DNA of 64,000 nt from Zasmidium citrigriseum (GCA_002786025.1 NHNW01000095.1:1-64000), one strand, 5' to 3'. Shown: positions 24,101-34,699, counted from the first letter of the stretch. Program-made: numbers and translations. Notes: a model not told the origin generated them from the letters alone.

Positions 24101-24990
24101 AGACATTGCATTCTTAACCTCTCTATTAGTAAGAAGGCTCTAGAATCTACGACCGTTAGATATTAAGGCAGCCGAACATTTACTAAGATATCTTAATGTA
24201 ACGAAGTATCTTACGCTAGCCTACTAGAAGATATTAGTAAATTAAGAATTCTTTAGTACTTCCGACGCTTCCTTCGTAGACGATTCCGCGACTCGGAAGT
24301 TAAGTAAGGGCTTTCTCTTCTTCCTATTTAGCAGTTTAATCGACTAGAAATTATCTAAGTAGACCTTAGTTACGAAATCTAGTATAGAATTAGAGCTTTA
24401 TACTCTATCTTACGTAGGATCTAAGATAATGTAGTAGATAAGACTAATTAGAAGAATCGGCATCTAACTAGAAAAGAAGTCGACCCTCTACTATAATAAT
24501 TAACAAACCTTACGCGTTATTACCGCTCCGAATAGTAAAATCTCTACGAAAATAAGGTATATTAATATCTAATAATGCTAGCTCTAAGAACGATATAACT
24601 AAGGAGATTTAGACGTTACTTAGATGCTAACCTATAACATTCCTACTAACGGATTAACAAAACTTCTACTAATTTAGAAGCATATTACATTTATTTCTCA
24701 ACTAAAGATAGAAGAAAAGCGCGATATTGCGATACTAGAACTCGAGAAACGAATAGAATTACCGAATACTAGACGATCTTCTCGACCTTAGGGGGTAATT
24801 AAGCCGGAAAGGCAAGTAATAGATTATTAAATGCCTACTAATAAGGCCGAGAATCCGTTACGTAAGGAAGAAACTAAGGCATAAGTAAATAAGAAACCAG
24901 CCTACGTATACTAGAATCTACCTACGCAATCTAGATTACGCTAAAAGTACGGGCTACTACGCTGCCTATATTAGCTATTAAAACTCCTAA
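21200..24990 (+). pseudogene. Copia pol remnant (integrase, reverse transcriptase, RNase H)
   Basis: Landmarks: integrase C-terminal part at 22353-22583 (AYILNRSLIRALNWKTPYKA, then SKLDSRTYIGYLVGFKGS, matching copia NRTP..LNWKTPYE and GYLVGYS). RT at about 23,290-23,880 (KYKLDMDYFVERFKARMYTR, then NAFLNTELPNLIFLRFPKGF, the copia NAFLNG..EEVYM..PPGF region). RNase H follows to about 24,600. RIP stops occur throughout; the catalytic YVDD region appears as FFFINNIVF, with acidic residues lost. The frame runs on to about 24,990. Confidence 0.85.
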
Positions 24991-24999
24991 ACCTTTCTA

Positions 25000-26202
25000 C
25001 TTCCGACAACGCGCTTACTACTACTAACCCCCCTACCTCCGCTTGTCCGCCCTCTTCTCCGCTCTTTACCTAATCCTAGCGACGACCCTACGCTTTCCTT
25101 TAAAAAGAGCGCGATCCCTACGAGCGTAAACGAGCGTATTAATACTAAGAATCGCTACTCGTATACCGTTACGTACTACGAAATAGCGAGCTAGACTAAC
25201 GATAGCCCCTTCTACTTCGTCGGAAATAACGCCGTTATGCCGACTAAGCCCGTTAAAGAATCTATCGAGGGCTAGAATAGCTAGAAGTAAGAGACCGCTA
25301 GAAAGGCGTAGAAGAACGCGACCCTAGAGTCTTAGCTCGCTAGATCTCGCGATAGATCGCTAAGAGAGACTCTAGTTAGTAGCGACGAAGATAAGGAAGA
25401 GTCGCTAAAACTAAAGAAGAAACAGATAGTTAGTAAGGCTAACCGCGAGTAGAAGGTTAAGAAGACGCTAAATAAGTCGACTCGTAAGCGTACTCTCTTC
25501 TCCGCTCTCCCTAGATCCGCTAGTAAGAAGGCGAGAAACCCTATTACCGACGCTCGCTACAAGATCTAGGAGTAGCTTACGGCGTAGCTAAATCTTATAA
25601 ATAATAACATCGACGAGGTTCTTAAGGGTAGAACTATAAGCTACTCCGCCGTATATACTATTCCTCTAGAGATTGCCCCGCTCTTCTACGCTAACGAGCG
25701 CCTTTACGCCGCCTAAAAGGTCATCTTCGTTACTAAATACGACAAGAATAGCAACGTAGTCTACAAAGTCGACTAAAAGGGCGTAAAGACTACAACTCTC
25801 GAGAAAGTTCTCGATAAATCCGCTAAGACTTCCTTAAAGGGCATTTAGTCCCTTATTACTAAAATCGATACTAAACACCTATAGCGCGACGAGATGGTCT
25901 AAATTATCTAAGTAATCGACGACTTTGTCTACGGCTAGGGTAGGAAGTAGGGAATAAAAGTTACGAAACCTAAGGTAGATTTAGAGGAGCGCCGTTAGCT
26001 AGCCTTCCTTACCTTTAACGAGCTTAGCGAGAAGAATAAGAAGAAGGCGATCGACCTTACTAAGGAATCGCCTATTCCTAAGAAGAAGCGCCGCGATAGT
26101 CTCTTCGACGACGCCTAACTTAAGAAGATTAAGGATAAGGTTATAAAGAAGTTCGATCGTTTTAGAGACGATATTAAGGAGACCTTCGAGGATTTCATGT
26201 AA
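25000..26202 (+). pseudogene. Extra ORF downstream of copia pol, unknown protein
   Basis: A separate frame (offset from pol) is open from at least 25,081 to TAA 26200-26202, about 374 codons, apart from RIP-type stops. It reads DDPTLSFKKSAIPTSVNER near the start. A Lys/Arg-rich middle and KKKRRDSLFDD (nuclear-localisation-like) follow, and the end is FRDDIKETFEDFM. It has no transmembrane segment, so it does not look like an envelope protein. The start is uncertain, because no ATG survives and N-terminal Thr/Pro/Ser-rich sequence around 24,990-25,080 may belong to it in a shifted frame. Position between RNase H and the 3' LTR is where extra ORFs of some retrotransposons lie. No family recognised. 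Confidence 0.7.
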
Positions 26203-26230
26203 AGAGGTGAAGTCTAGCTCTAAGGGGGTG

Positions 26231-26452
26231 TATTAGATAGATAATCGACAGCGCTATCTTTACGCTAGTTAGGATAATTATAGGTTAGGAAAAGTAGACT
26301 TTTCTCTTAATTTCTAAGCGATAATACTATAAAAAGCGAGTGTTTTCCGTGTTTCTCGGCCAAAAGTTGGCCGATATGATGAGCATAAAAACAGCCGTAG
26401 ATAGCTGTTTTGAACCTGCATGGTTTTACGCGAGTACCCACTTTATCTCACA
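26231..26452 (+). repeat. Copia 3' LTR (222 bp)
   Basis: Starts TATTAGATAG (RIP-changed from TGTCAGATGG) and ends TCTCACA. Here the inner half is RIP-mutated and the outer half is clean, the mirror image of the 5' LTR. It ends 177 bp before the zinc transporter start and is followed by CTATG. Confidence 0.92.
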
Positions 26453-26629
26453 CTATGCCACCTCGTAGGAAGGCGGGATCCCTGCATCTTCACCACATGG
26501 CCTCCACGTCGTGAAGACTATTTCACCCGTCGGCTTCGTGCATCTTGAGCCGCACTGCTTTTGCACAGCAATCTTCACTTCGTTTTCGAGCCGTTCAGGG
26601 GTTGTGGTTGGAGTTGAAGCCGAAGCAAG

Positions 26630-28548
26630 ATGTTGTCGAGTGCAGTCTTTCTCGCCGCTCTGGCGGCATCTGTCGCAGGCCAAACGACCTACACTGGCTG
26701 CCATAACGACACGGTCTCGGGGACTTTGATCGAGTCTTGCTATGGCCCCGATGGCATCGAGAGCGCTCGAGCCACCTACGCTGATATTAGCGTCCCCGCG
26801 ACGAATCTCGCAACGACAACTACCTCAGCGGAGGCCTCGGGTCAGACCGAGTCGGTGACTGCATGTCACATGCACGAGACTGCTGTGTACTGTATCAACG
26901 GTGCGGGCAGCGAAGTTCTTGTGTCGGCGACACCCACTGGTGAGCCTCCTGCCAGCTACACTGGCTGTCACTCTCATGGAGATGAGATGTAAGTACAACG
27001 GATCGAGTAACATCTTGCTCAGCTAGCTGACATCTATCTCAGGTTCTGTGTCGATCCCGAAGGCAACGATGTAGCTATTGCTGCGGAAGCGGGAGCAGAA
27101 GAGCCGGCGACAGGCACCACTGGCGATGGCCAAACCACTGCAGTAACCGGATGTCATTCTCATGAGACTGGTACCATCTACTGTATCAATGGAGAAGGTT
27201 CCGAGGTCCTTGTCGAGGCGACGCCCACGGGAGAGGTCCCTGCACAATACACTGGTTGCCATAGCCATGGCACTGAGATGTAAGCATCAAGACTATTACC
27301 TCGAGTCCACACTCTAACGCCTCCCAGGTACTGCTTGGACCCTGCCGGTGAAGAAGTCTTCGTTAGCGCGGAAGCCAACGCAGCTGAAGAGTCTGGTGAA
27401 GAGTCGCATGAGCACTGCCACTTCCATGCCGGCGTCGAGTAAGTCAACCTGCCACCCAATTTTGCAGCCTGTACTGATGCACGTTTGACAGACATTGTGT
27501 TGGCGCCGGTGAATCAGAATCAGGAGGGACCAGAGACTGTGGTCTCCGTACGCGCGATTACGATGTCGGCCTACGCGTTGGGACGCTCTTCGTCATCTTG
27601 GTCACCAGCGCTATCGGTGTCTTCATTCCTCTGATCCTGAACAAGCTGCCTCTAGGTGCTTGGGGAGCTACTGCTTTGATGGTCGTCAAACAGTTCGGTA
27701 CGGGTGTCATCATCTCAACTGCCTTCATTCACGTGAGTCGATTACCCAACTCCTCTCATCCAAAAGCGTACTGATTGGGTTCTCAGCTTTACACTCACGC
27801 TGATCTCATGTTCGGCAACGAATGCATTGGAACTTTGCAGTATGAGGGAACAACTTCTGCGATCGTCATGGCCGGTATCCTCCTCTCCTTCTTGGTTGAG
27901 TACCTGGGTCTGCGTCTGGTCGCCTCACGAGCGGCGAAATCAGCCACAGAATCCAACGCTTTCCAGACTCAGCAGGAGACTGCTGGCAAAGAATCTCCTG
28001 CCCCATCACAAGAGACGCCGCGCAATGGATTTGCAGCTGTCGACCATCACCACGGCGGACCGAACAACAAGTTATCTGTCATGGTCATGGAAGCTGGTAT
28101 CCTCTTCCATTCCATTTTGATCGGCTTGACCCTCGTCGTGGCCGGAGACTCATTTTACAGGACGCTGCTGGTTGTCATTGTCTTCCACCAGTTCTTCGAA
28201 GGTATGGCCCTCGGTGCCAGAATCGCACTACTGCCAGGTGCCATCTTCCCCTGGAAGTTCGTCATGGCAGTCGCATTCACCCTCATCACGCCAATCGGCA
28301 TGGCCATCGGTATCGGCGTTCTCAACTCATTCAACGGCAACGACCCAAGCACCGTCATCACTTTCGGCACTCTGGACGCCCTCTCAGCCGGTATCCTTGT
28401 TTGGGTCGGCGTGGTGGATATGTGGGCCAGAGACTGGGTCATCGAGGGAGGCGAACTCCTGAACAGCGGCCTGTTCAAGACCTTGGGCGGTTTCGTCTCG
28501 CTCATCTGCGGTATGATCCTGATGGGCGTTCTGGGCAAGTGGGCGTAG
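26630..28548 (+). CDS. ZIP-family zinc transporter, ZrfC/Zrt1-like, with zinc-binding N-terminal modules
   Basis: Plasma-membrane zinc importer. Five exons: 26630-26988, 27043-27279, 27328-27438, 27492-27732 and 27787-28548; introns of 54, 48, 53 and 54 bp join in phase to give 569 aa. MLSSAVFLAALAASVAG is a signal peptide. The long extracellular N terminus has five metal modules: CHMHETAVYC, CHSHGDEMFC, CHSHETGTIYC, CHSHGTEMYC and CHFHAGVEHC, plus a degenerate first copy (GCHNDT). The ZIP core begins near residue 255 (LRVGTLFVILVTSAIGVFIP), includes TAFIHLYTHADLMF, a short HHHGG loop, then the catalytic helices FHSILIGLT and FHQFFEGMALGAR. A. fumigatus ZrfC has the same long His/Cys N terminus, needed at alkaline pH. 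It is the expected partner of the zincophore gene at 17266-18395. Only 172 bp of native upstream sequence remain before the LTR target duplication. Confidence 0.95.
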
Positions 28549-28928
28549 AGTAATGTGACATGACTGCATGCGATACCCGAGCTGTTTGCTCAACTCTGAC
28601 GTTTTGATGGAACGAAATGACTGGACGACTCACGCCTTTAATCCAATGGGCGGGCGCGTTCTTCGCAAAAGTATAGATGTATAGATGGACAATGATTACG
28701 TATCAAAGTATCAATCTCAAGGATTCTGACCTGCCAAGTGAGTCTCGTGTCACAAAGCAATTTAGTGAGCCATAGGTGATTCGCCTTGCCACGGGAAGGA
28801 TTCAGGTGGCAAAACAAGCTGCAGCATTGCGCAGATCGACCTATGGCTCATGATCAGGCACCCACATTCCCATACATAGCACTTACATTATCATTCTTCC
28901 ATCTCAAAGATCAACACTATTAATCGCG
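28549..28928. other. Intergenic, transporter 3' side and upstream region of the next gene
   Basis: 380 bp of ordinary composition. No ORF or RNA gene seen. Confidence 0.5.
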
Positions 28929-29729
28929 ATGCCAGACAAATCAGAATGGCCGAAGACTTGGGAAAGGAAGTGGGAAACGAGCTATGGCACCGCAGAGTTG
29001 AGTATGAGCTTCGATCCCACCTGGTGGTCTAGGAAGAAGGGAGAGAAGAAGCCTGAAAAAGAAGAAGAGCTGGAAGATTGGGAAGTGATCGATACGCCCC
29101 CGCAAGAGGAGATGAAAAGATTTCACGGGACTGGACCTCCACCGAAGAAGGAGAAGGAGAAGATGGATGAGAAAGCATTGCCGGCACCCGTCGTTGACAA
29201 AAACGAGAACGTTGCTCCATCCTCCTCAATCGCAGAAAGGCGAAACCAAAAGCTGCCGACTACCGCATCTCTGAACAAAACCACGAAAGACGAAGCCGAG
29301 AAGCGTGAGCTCCATCCATGTAAGCGCTGCGAAAGTTACCATTACATCGACAAGTGTGTTTACGAGTTTCCAGAGGATCAGTGGTTGGAATACCATAATA
29401 CGTACATGGGTAGTCAACCCCTGTCGCCTCCAGAAACTGGGGAGGGAGCTCGAAGGAAGAGAATGCAGCTCCGAATGACGGAGTCAGGGCGGAAGATGTT
29501 GGCGGATGATAGGGCGTGGAGGGAGAAGAGGATGCTGGAAAGAGGGAGGGCGGTGCGGAAAGATTCTTCGGGAGAGTTGTTGAGGGGACAGTGGGAGAGG
29601 GCGGAGAAAGAGGCAGGAATGGGTGATGATACGGACGAGGAAGATGTTGATGATGGAAGAGAGAAAGGGGCAGCAGAGGCTCCAAAGTTCGTCCTTGCTA
29701 CGAGACCACACGCAGCTCTGCTTGACTAG
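28929..29729 (+). CDS. Hypothetical protein, 266 aa, highly charged, Cys-containing centre
   Basis: Single-exon ATG-to-TAG frame. The N terminus is Trp- and Lys-rich (PDKSEWPKTWERKWETSYGT). Residues about 35-60 are Lys/Glu-rich. A central CKRCESYHYIDKC (about residues 132-144) could bind a metal but matches no finger I know. The C-terminal third is Arg/Glu-rich with predicted coiled-coil character and an acidic DDTDEEDVDDGRE stretch. No signal peptide or membrane segment, so it is probably nuclear or cytoplasmic. Its stop codon overlaps that of the convergent gene to the right in CTAG (29726-29729). Family not recognised. Confidence 0.65.
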   Translation: MPDKSEWPKTWERKWETSYGTAELSMSFDPTWWSRKKGEKKPEKEEELEDWEVIDTPPQEEMKRFHGTGPPPKKEKEKMDEKALPAPVVDKNENVAPSSSIAERRNQKLPTTASLNKTTKDEAEKRELHPCKRCESYHYIDKCVYEFPEDQWLEYHNTYMGSQPLSPPETGEGARRKRMQLRMTESGRKMLADDRAWREKRMLERGRAVRKDSSGELLRGQWERAEKEAGMGDDTDEEDVDDGREKGAAEAPKFVLATRPHAALLD

Positions 29730-32461
29730 AGCGAGAACTCAACAGAGCCAGGAAGCTCCACTGCATATCCACCGCGTTGCTGTTTCAACCCTCCTGTCGT
29801 GAGCTTGACCCCTGAGGCCAAAGTGTCCTCATACACCATCGTCGCCATTGAAGCACCTCCATCAACCTCATCGAAGTTGACGATCAGAGATTTCGCCCCC
29901 GAATCATACTTGAAGTCCTTGATCACACCGGCGTCGACGTTCATTGCAAGGCCCATAGGTGCAATGTAGATGCTTCGCCGGACCATGTCCTTGGGCTCAA
30001 CAGTACCATCAGCGGCCATATTGCCACCAAAAGCCAACGTCCCGAAGTCTGGATGCTCGACCAAGTAGGTGCAAGAGCCAGCGATATGTCCCAGGAAATT
30101 CGGTCCGTAGTCTCCAGAATACGCGTCCCATCGTAGGGTATGTGGGTAGCTGTGAAAGGCATTCGCACTGCTTCCGTCGGTTCGAATGTTCGTCGTGGAG
30201 CCCATGTTACCACCGTAGCCGATACGAAGATCGTAGAGGGCAGCGGCACCTGAAGGCTGGTTGTTGTATTTGTATGAGTCGAGAATTGGGAGAGAGTTCA
30301 AGCCTGAGCCGTAGTGGTGGATCATTCGCTCGATACGAGCGAGTTTGCCGCCGTAGAGGAAGTCCCAGTAGCGACGTGCATTGCCGTTCCAGCCCCAGTG
30401 GGCGACGGTTGGCATATATCCGCGGATGGAGTTGAGGGTCTTGGTGACAGTGGCGGTGTCATTGAAGTACCTAGGGTGAGTTGTTAGTGCGAAGTCCAAT
30501 GTCAGGGGTGGTGTCACTTACTTCGCCCATAGATAGACGCCCTCCTGCCCTGTAGAATCCCAAGCCATCTCGCTACCGAAAGGATCAGATTGCGTCGACC
30601 AAAGCTGTTCACGCTTCTTCATAGCAGCCTCCAATGCCTGAGCTTCATCGTTCATGTTCTCAGCTTGCAGCGCCTCGAGGATGTACAGCCACACAGTCTC
30701 GCCCATGAGCCCGACATCTGCGTAGGCTGTGATTGGGGTGCCGTCGTCGTAAACAGCTTGAGAGGCAATCACAGTCTGATAAGCCATCTGCAGATACCAC
30801 GTCGAGTTCTGAACAGTCAGGATTCCGGGAGAAGCCAGCTCAGCATTGTATAGAGACCAGTAGAGCACACTGACCCAGACATAGTCGTATGCTCTCCAGA
30901 CCGAGTAGGAGTCGTTCTTGTTCCAAGAGCCACCCCAGTTGATGGATGGATCGTATTGATAGTCCGGCAGCGCTGCTGGATCGTAGTAGAACAGACTCCG
31001 CTTGACGCCGTACTTGACACTGCCGGTAGCCGAATCGGTAACGTTATCCTGGAGCCAGCCCCAAACAGCTGTATTGGCCATGTCTTCCAGCTTCTTGATC
31101 TCAGAGGCATCTGGCATGATGGCGGACTTCATTGATGCCGCCGTGAAAGATCCTGCTCCGCCTTCGTCTGAGATACCAGCAATCCAGACTCTTGGATCTT
31201 GAAGAACAATCTGTTGCACGTCATTGTCCCAGGTCATAACCGAAGGAGCTCGGTGGAAGGGATCAGAAGAGTCAGTGTACCACTGCTTGCTGAAGGAGAA
31301 CTCTCCAAGTTTGATAGCGGTGTTCTGCGATGTGTCGGTGATGTAGTAGTGGACGGTCTGGACCCTGCCATCGTCGTACGTGATCGTTGCCCGAGCCCTG
31401 CCGTATGTTCCTGAGGATGCAGCGACATCGTAAGCCTTCCAGGCCGAATTCTTGGCCGTACTGGAAGTGAAAGTGAGCACTCCGCTGGGCTCAACATCGA
31501 TGGACTTGACGGCTGACTTCGCGTTGAGGTACAGCTTCCCGTTCATATCGGTTGGCAGCACGTATCCAGGGACTCCAACAGCCACAGGAACATCTTTCGA
31601 CGCCACTGCATCTTCAATATCGTAGACGTTTTGTGCTAACCCGAACCTCAGCCCGAACGAAACAGACTGTCCTGGACTAAGCGTGACCGAGGTAGGGACG
31701 TTCCAAGGTTCAGTAGCATTCCATTCATTCTCAGCGTATGCCTTGCTCAGCGTCTGCCAAGCGTATATGCCTTCGAAGACTTGAGTCTGATATCCTGTTG
31801 GCTGACTAGGATCCTCATTGAGGAACCTGTACGCTTCGAACTTCGAAGCATTTCCGTAAGGTGTGATAACCATGTTCGGTCCGGTTCCCGTCAGGCGAGT
31901 CACTTGAGCGTAGCCTGCATCCAGACCCATATAGGGATCGACAAGAACGCATTTGGCGGTCGTGTCATCAGCGGTACGGTTGGTGAAGATGTTGTTAAAC
32001 TCGATCGGGAATCCAAAAGCACCGAGTTCGACGGTTGATGCATTCTTGCTGGTGATCGTAGCTTGAAGGACCAGGTCGCCGTCTTCCATCTTCCAGTCTC
32101 GGGTGATATGGATGGGAGCGTCTGGGTAGACATTATCGAATGAGGAATGAAGGAGACTGGTGCTGTTCGCTGTCGTCTGAGGGTCTGTATCTCGCTGGGC
32201 AGAAGTGTCGACATCGTTCCATTCTGATTGTCCCTGGTTTCTCCAGCGAAGAGTGATATCGCCGGTGTGGTAGTTGCCTACTCCATTGCGTAAAGAGAAG
32301 TAGTCCGAAGGAGAGAAATCGAACGAAGTATCCGTCGCCGGCTTCAAGGATTGCAGCACTCCCGAGCCAGAAGCGAATTGGCCCTGCCAGTTGGATATTG
32401 TGAACGTCTTCTGTGCAAGGACAGCCTGCACGAAGGCCAAGAGAATGGTATAGTCGCGCAT
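29726..32461 (-). CDS. Secreted DUF5695-like protein, putative glycosidase fold
   Basis: Two exons, 32461-30522 and 30470-29726, joined across a 51-bp intron (LWAK then YFND) to give 894 aa. MRDYTILLAFVQAVLAQ is a signal peptide, so the protein is secreted. The first half has beta-sandwich-like sequence with FDFSPSDYFSLRNGVGNYHT and GDITLRWR. The second half is Trp/Tyr-rich and helical, with SINWGGSWNKNDSYSVWRAY, MGETVWLYILEAL and VAHWGWNGNARRYWDF, a style typical of alpha/alpha-barrel carbohydrate enzymes. The overall pattern fits fungal DUF5695 proteins; enzyme activity is inference and no catalytic residue can be named. Many NxS/T sites are present. Confidence 0.75.
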
Positions 32462-32971
32462 CTAGCCGCCTCGACCTGTTCGAACTGCGATGTGGCGCAC
32501 ATGGCAAACATATGTATACCATGCAGCCAAGCATCTACTGGCGCCGGAATAATAGTGGTTGTTAAGAGACGATTGGCATCATCTTCCCTGTAAGAGGCAG
32601 TTGGGTAGGCAATGTACCTGACGATCGATCAGTAATTCTCCTCCAATGGCCTTGAATTGCAGATCATTTTGGATGCTTTTGGTTCCTCCTTTGCGGGGGA
32701 CCCGATGCAACATATGCATGCCACTTCGTTCTGCATATACGAACCCCACCGAAGTCGTTCAGCACGCAGAAGAACGTCGGACATGCCATCCGAATGACCC
32801 TCGAGCACTGAGTCTATGGCAGTTTCGGGAGAACACTCCGTTCTGCTTTTGGACATTTTAGACATGTGGCGAATATAGGGCAGGAGATATGATTCAAGAT
32901 GTTTCATCTTTCAAAAGCAAAAGCGATAACTTTAGTCGAGTCATTTATCGACTCTGAACATAAATCCATAA
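32462..32971. other. Intergenic region upstream of the DUF5695-like gene
   Basis: 510 bp without supported ORF, tRNA or repeat. It lies upstream of the minus-strand DUF5695-like gene and downstream of the beta-propeller gene's stop. Confidence 0.5.
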
Positions 32972-34151
32972 TTAGATCTGGTATCTTCCGATGCGGTTGT
33001 TCACAAGCTCTGAGAACCACATGCTGTTGTCAGATGGCTCGTAGTGCATAGCAATGTCGGCTGCTGGGGGCAAGCTAGGGAGCAGGCCAGGCAAGATCTG
33101 GAGGTCGCCGTCTGGTTGAGCGATGGTAGTGACCTTTCCAGTGGAAGGAGTCAAGTAGTTGAGAGTGTTGCGAGTGAGCGTGGAGTACCCTTGTGAAACA
33201 TGTTAGCACAATAGGGGCTGAGATGCGAGTCTTCACTCACAGATGTTGCCCTGGCCATCGACGGTGTCTTCGATCGGAGTAGCAAGGAGACGAGGGTCGG
33301 TGAAAGTCTTAGTCTCGCCGGTCTGCATGTCGAATCTGCCAATGGCGTTGGTTGCGATCGCAGTGAACCAAAGGTATCGACCCTCAGTCTCGGCACGCAT
33401 CACAGATGGCGTGGCGAGAGACAGGGGGAGTGGGTACTCCTTGAAAGTACCGTCTGTGGCATTCAATCGGCCAATCTTGTTGGCAAGCATCTCGCAGAAC
33501 CAAAGAGCGCCGTCAGAGGCAACAATCATGCCCAGTGGTCCAGCGAGAGGCGTAGGGACCTCGAAGGTCTGGACATTGGCTGTCGCGTAATCGAAGAGGT
33601 TGATTACATTGGCGGTAGTCTGCGAAAAGAACATGCCAGTCTCGCCAGGCCAAGCATCATTGAATGGCTGAAGGTTGCCAAGTGGGTTGCCTGTTGGGTA
33701 CACCGTGATATTGTTCGTAGCCGGGTCGAAGACGACGAATTCGTTGCGCACGCCAGCTGCGGCATAGATTTTCTGTAATATAAATTAGCAAGACTACGGT
33801 TGGTGTCAATGCGGATCCACTCACTCCATCCTTTCCAGGTTGGACCACGCAAGAAAGAGCCACTCGCCCCTGGGCGTCGCTTGGAAGAACATCATTGCCC
33901 AGGACTGGCAGGGTGTACGGAATGTCGTACTCCTTGAGGTTGCCCGTTGAACGATCGATCTGTACAATCTTGTTGGAGGTGAAGGTGTCTGCATAGATCT
34001 TGCCGTCCTGTCCAGTCGTGATGTCGCATGGTGAAGCCAAAGGCGTCTTCAAGTTAAAATACGTGAACTTCGAGGACTGTCTTTCAACTGGCGAACCGGC
34101 CGCGAGCGAAATAAGAGCTGCACCCGCAGCAATGGAGGTTGAAGTGAACAT
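32972..34151 (-). CDS. Secreted Vgb/SMP-30-like beta-propeller protein
   Basis: Three exons, 34151-33825, 33772-33241 and 33189-32972, introns 52 and 51 bp, giving 358 aa. I chose ATG 34151 (MFTSTSIAAGAALISLAAGS, a signal peptide) over an upstream in-frame codon that adds 29 uncharged residues. The mature part is built of repeats of about 45 residues with the virginiamycin B lyase-type pattern: PCDITTGQDGKIYADTFTSN, GPLGMIVASDGALWFCEMLA, NKIGRLNATDGTFKEYPLP, GNIWYSTLTRN (rebuilt across intron 2) and MWFSELVNNRIGRYQI at the C terminus. These are beta-propeller blades. The family includes lactonases and streptogramin lyases; substrate here is unknown. Confidence 0.85.
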
Positions 34152-34620
34152 TCTGGGCGATCGTTCTCCAAAAGTTGTCGCAAACACGTTCTGAAGGCAT
34201 GGTGGATGGAATTGATGACCCTTAAAAACCGTCCACACGGGCGATCTGGACCATGGCGGGAATAACGGTAGTCATGGTAAACTGTTGCTTAGCGCTGGTA
34301 AAAAGCATTTTGGGTAAGCTTTTGATGATGGCCTTGGAACTTACTTGAACGGCTCTTGTTAAGCGTTGAACGACAGTAGACGACTAGGCGCCACTGACAT
34401 CAAAAGTTGGGGTAATTGCCATCAGCAGTTCATTGACAAACCGGGGCGACGACATCGTATGTGATGCCAGATGTTGCGAACTTGATAAGCCGGCTCTCAG
34501 CAGCCCTCTGCTAGGACCATGGCATTGGATCGGGCGATTAGCTCGTTTCTGTGTACTGTCACGCTGTGTACGAGGAGCAGGTCGTTCGCATCGGCCGCAG
34601 TCTATTCCGCAGACGCCAGT
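34152..34620. other. Intergenic region upstream of the beta-propeller gene
   Basis: 469 bp without a supported gene. Ends at the Tc1-like element; AGT at 34618-34620 is the putative target duplication. Confidence 0.45.
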
Positions 34621-34667
34621 CACAGGGGTTGTCAAATATAGATAGAATCACGCTAGTACCTTAGCAT
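34621..34667 (+). repeat. Left terminal inverted repeat
   Basis: CACAGGGGTTGTCAAATATA continuing through ATAGAATCACGCTAGTACCT; matches the reverse complement of 36013-36059 except one A/G. Confidence 0.9.
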
Positions 34668-34699
34668 ATCTGTATATCTATTGTCTCTACTATTTCTTG

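Larger units (their letters stand above)
19672..26452 (+). mobile_element. Complete Ty1/copia LTR retrotransposon, RIP-inactivated
   Basis: 6,781-bp element with two LTRs of exactly 222 bp (19672-19893, 26231-26452) and a perfect 5-bp target duplication CTATG (19667-19671, 26453-26457). Internal order on the plus strand: gag remnant, protease/integrase, reverse transcriptase/RNase H, then an unrelated extra ORF, then a polypurine tract TAAGGGGGTG (26221-26230). Coding frames carry many TAG/TAA of RIP type, so no functional protein is expected. It sits between a zincophore gene and a ZIP transporter gene, splitting their intergenic region. Confidence 0.93.

Noticed and set aside
25000..26202. 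Copia extra ORF as an envelope gene
   Set aside because: No signal peptide or transmembrane segment; the sequence is basic and soluble in character.
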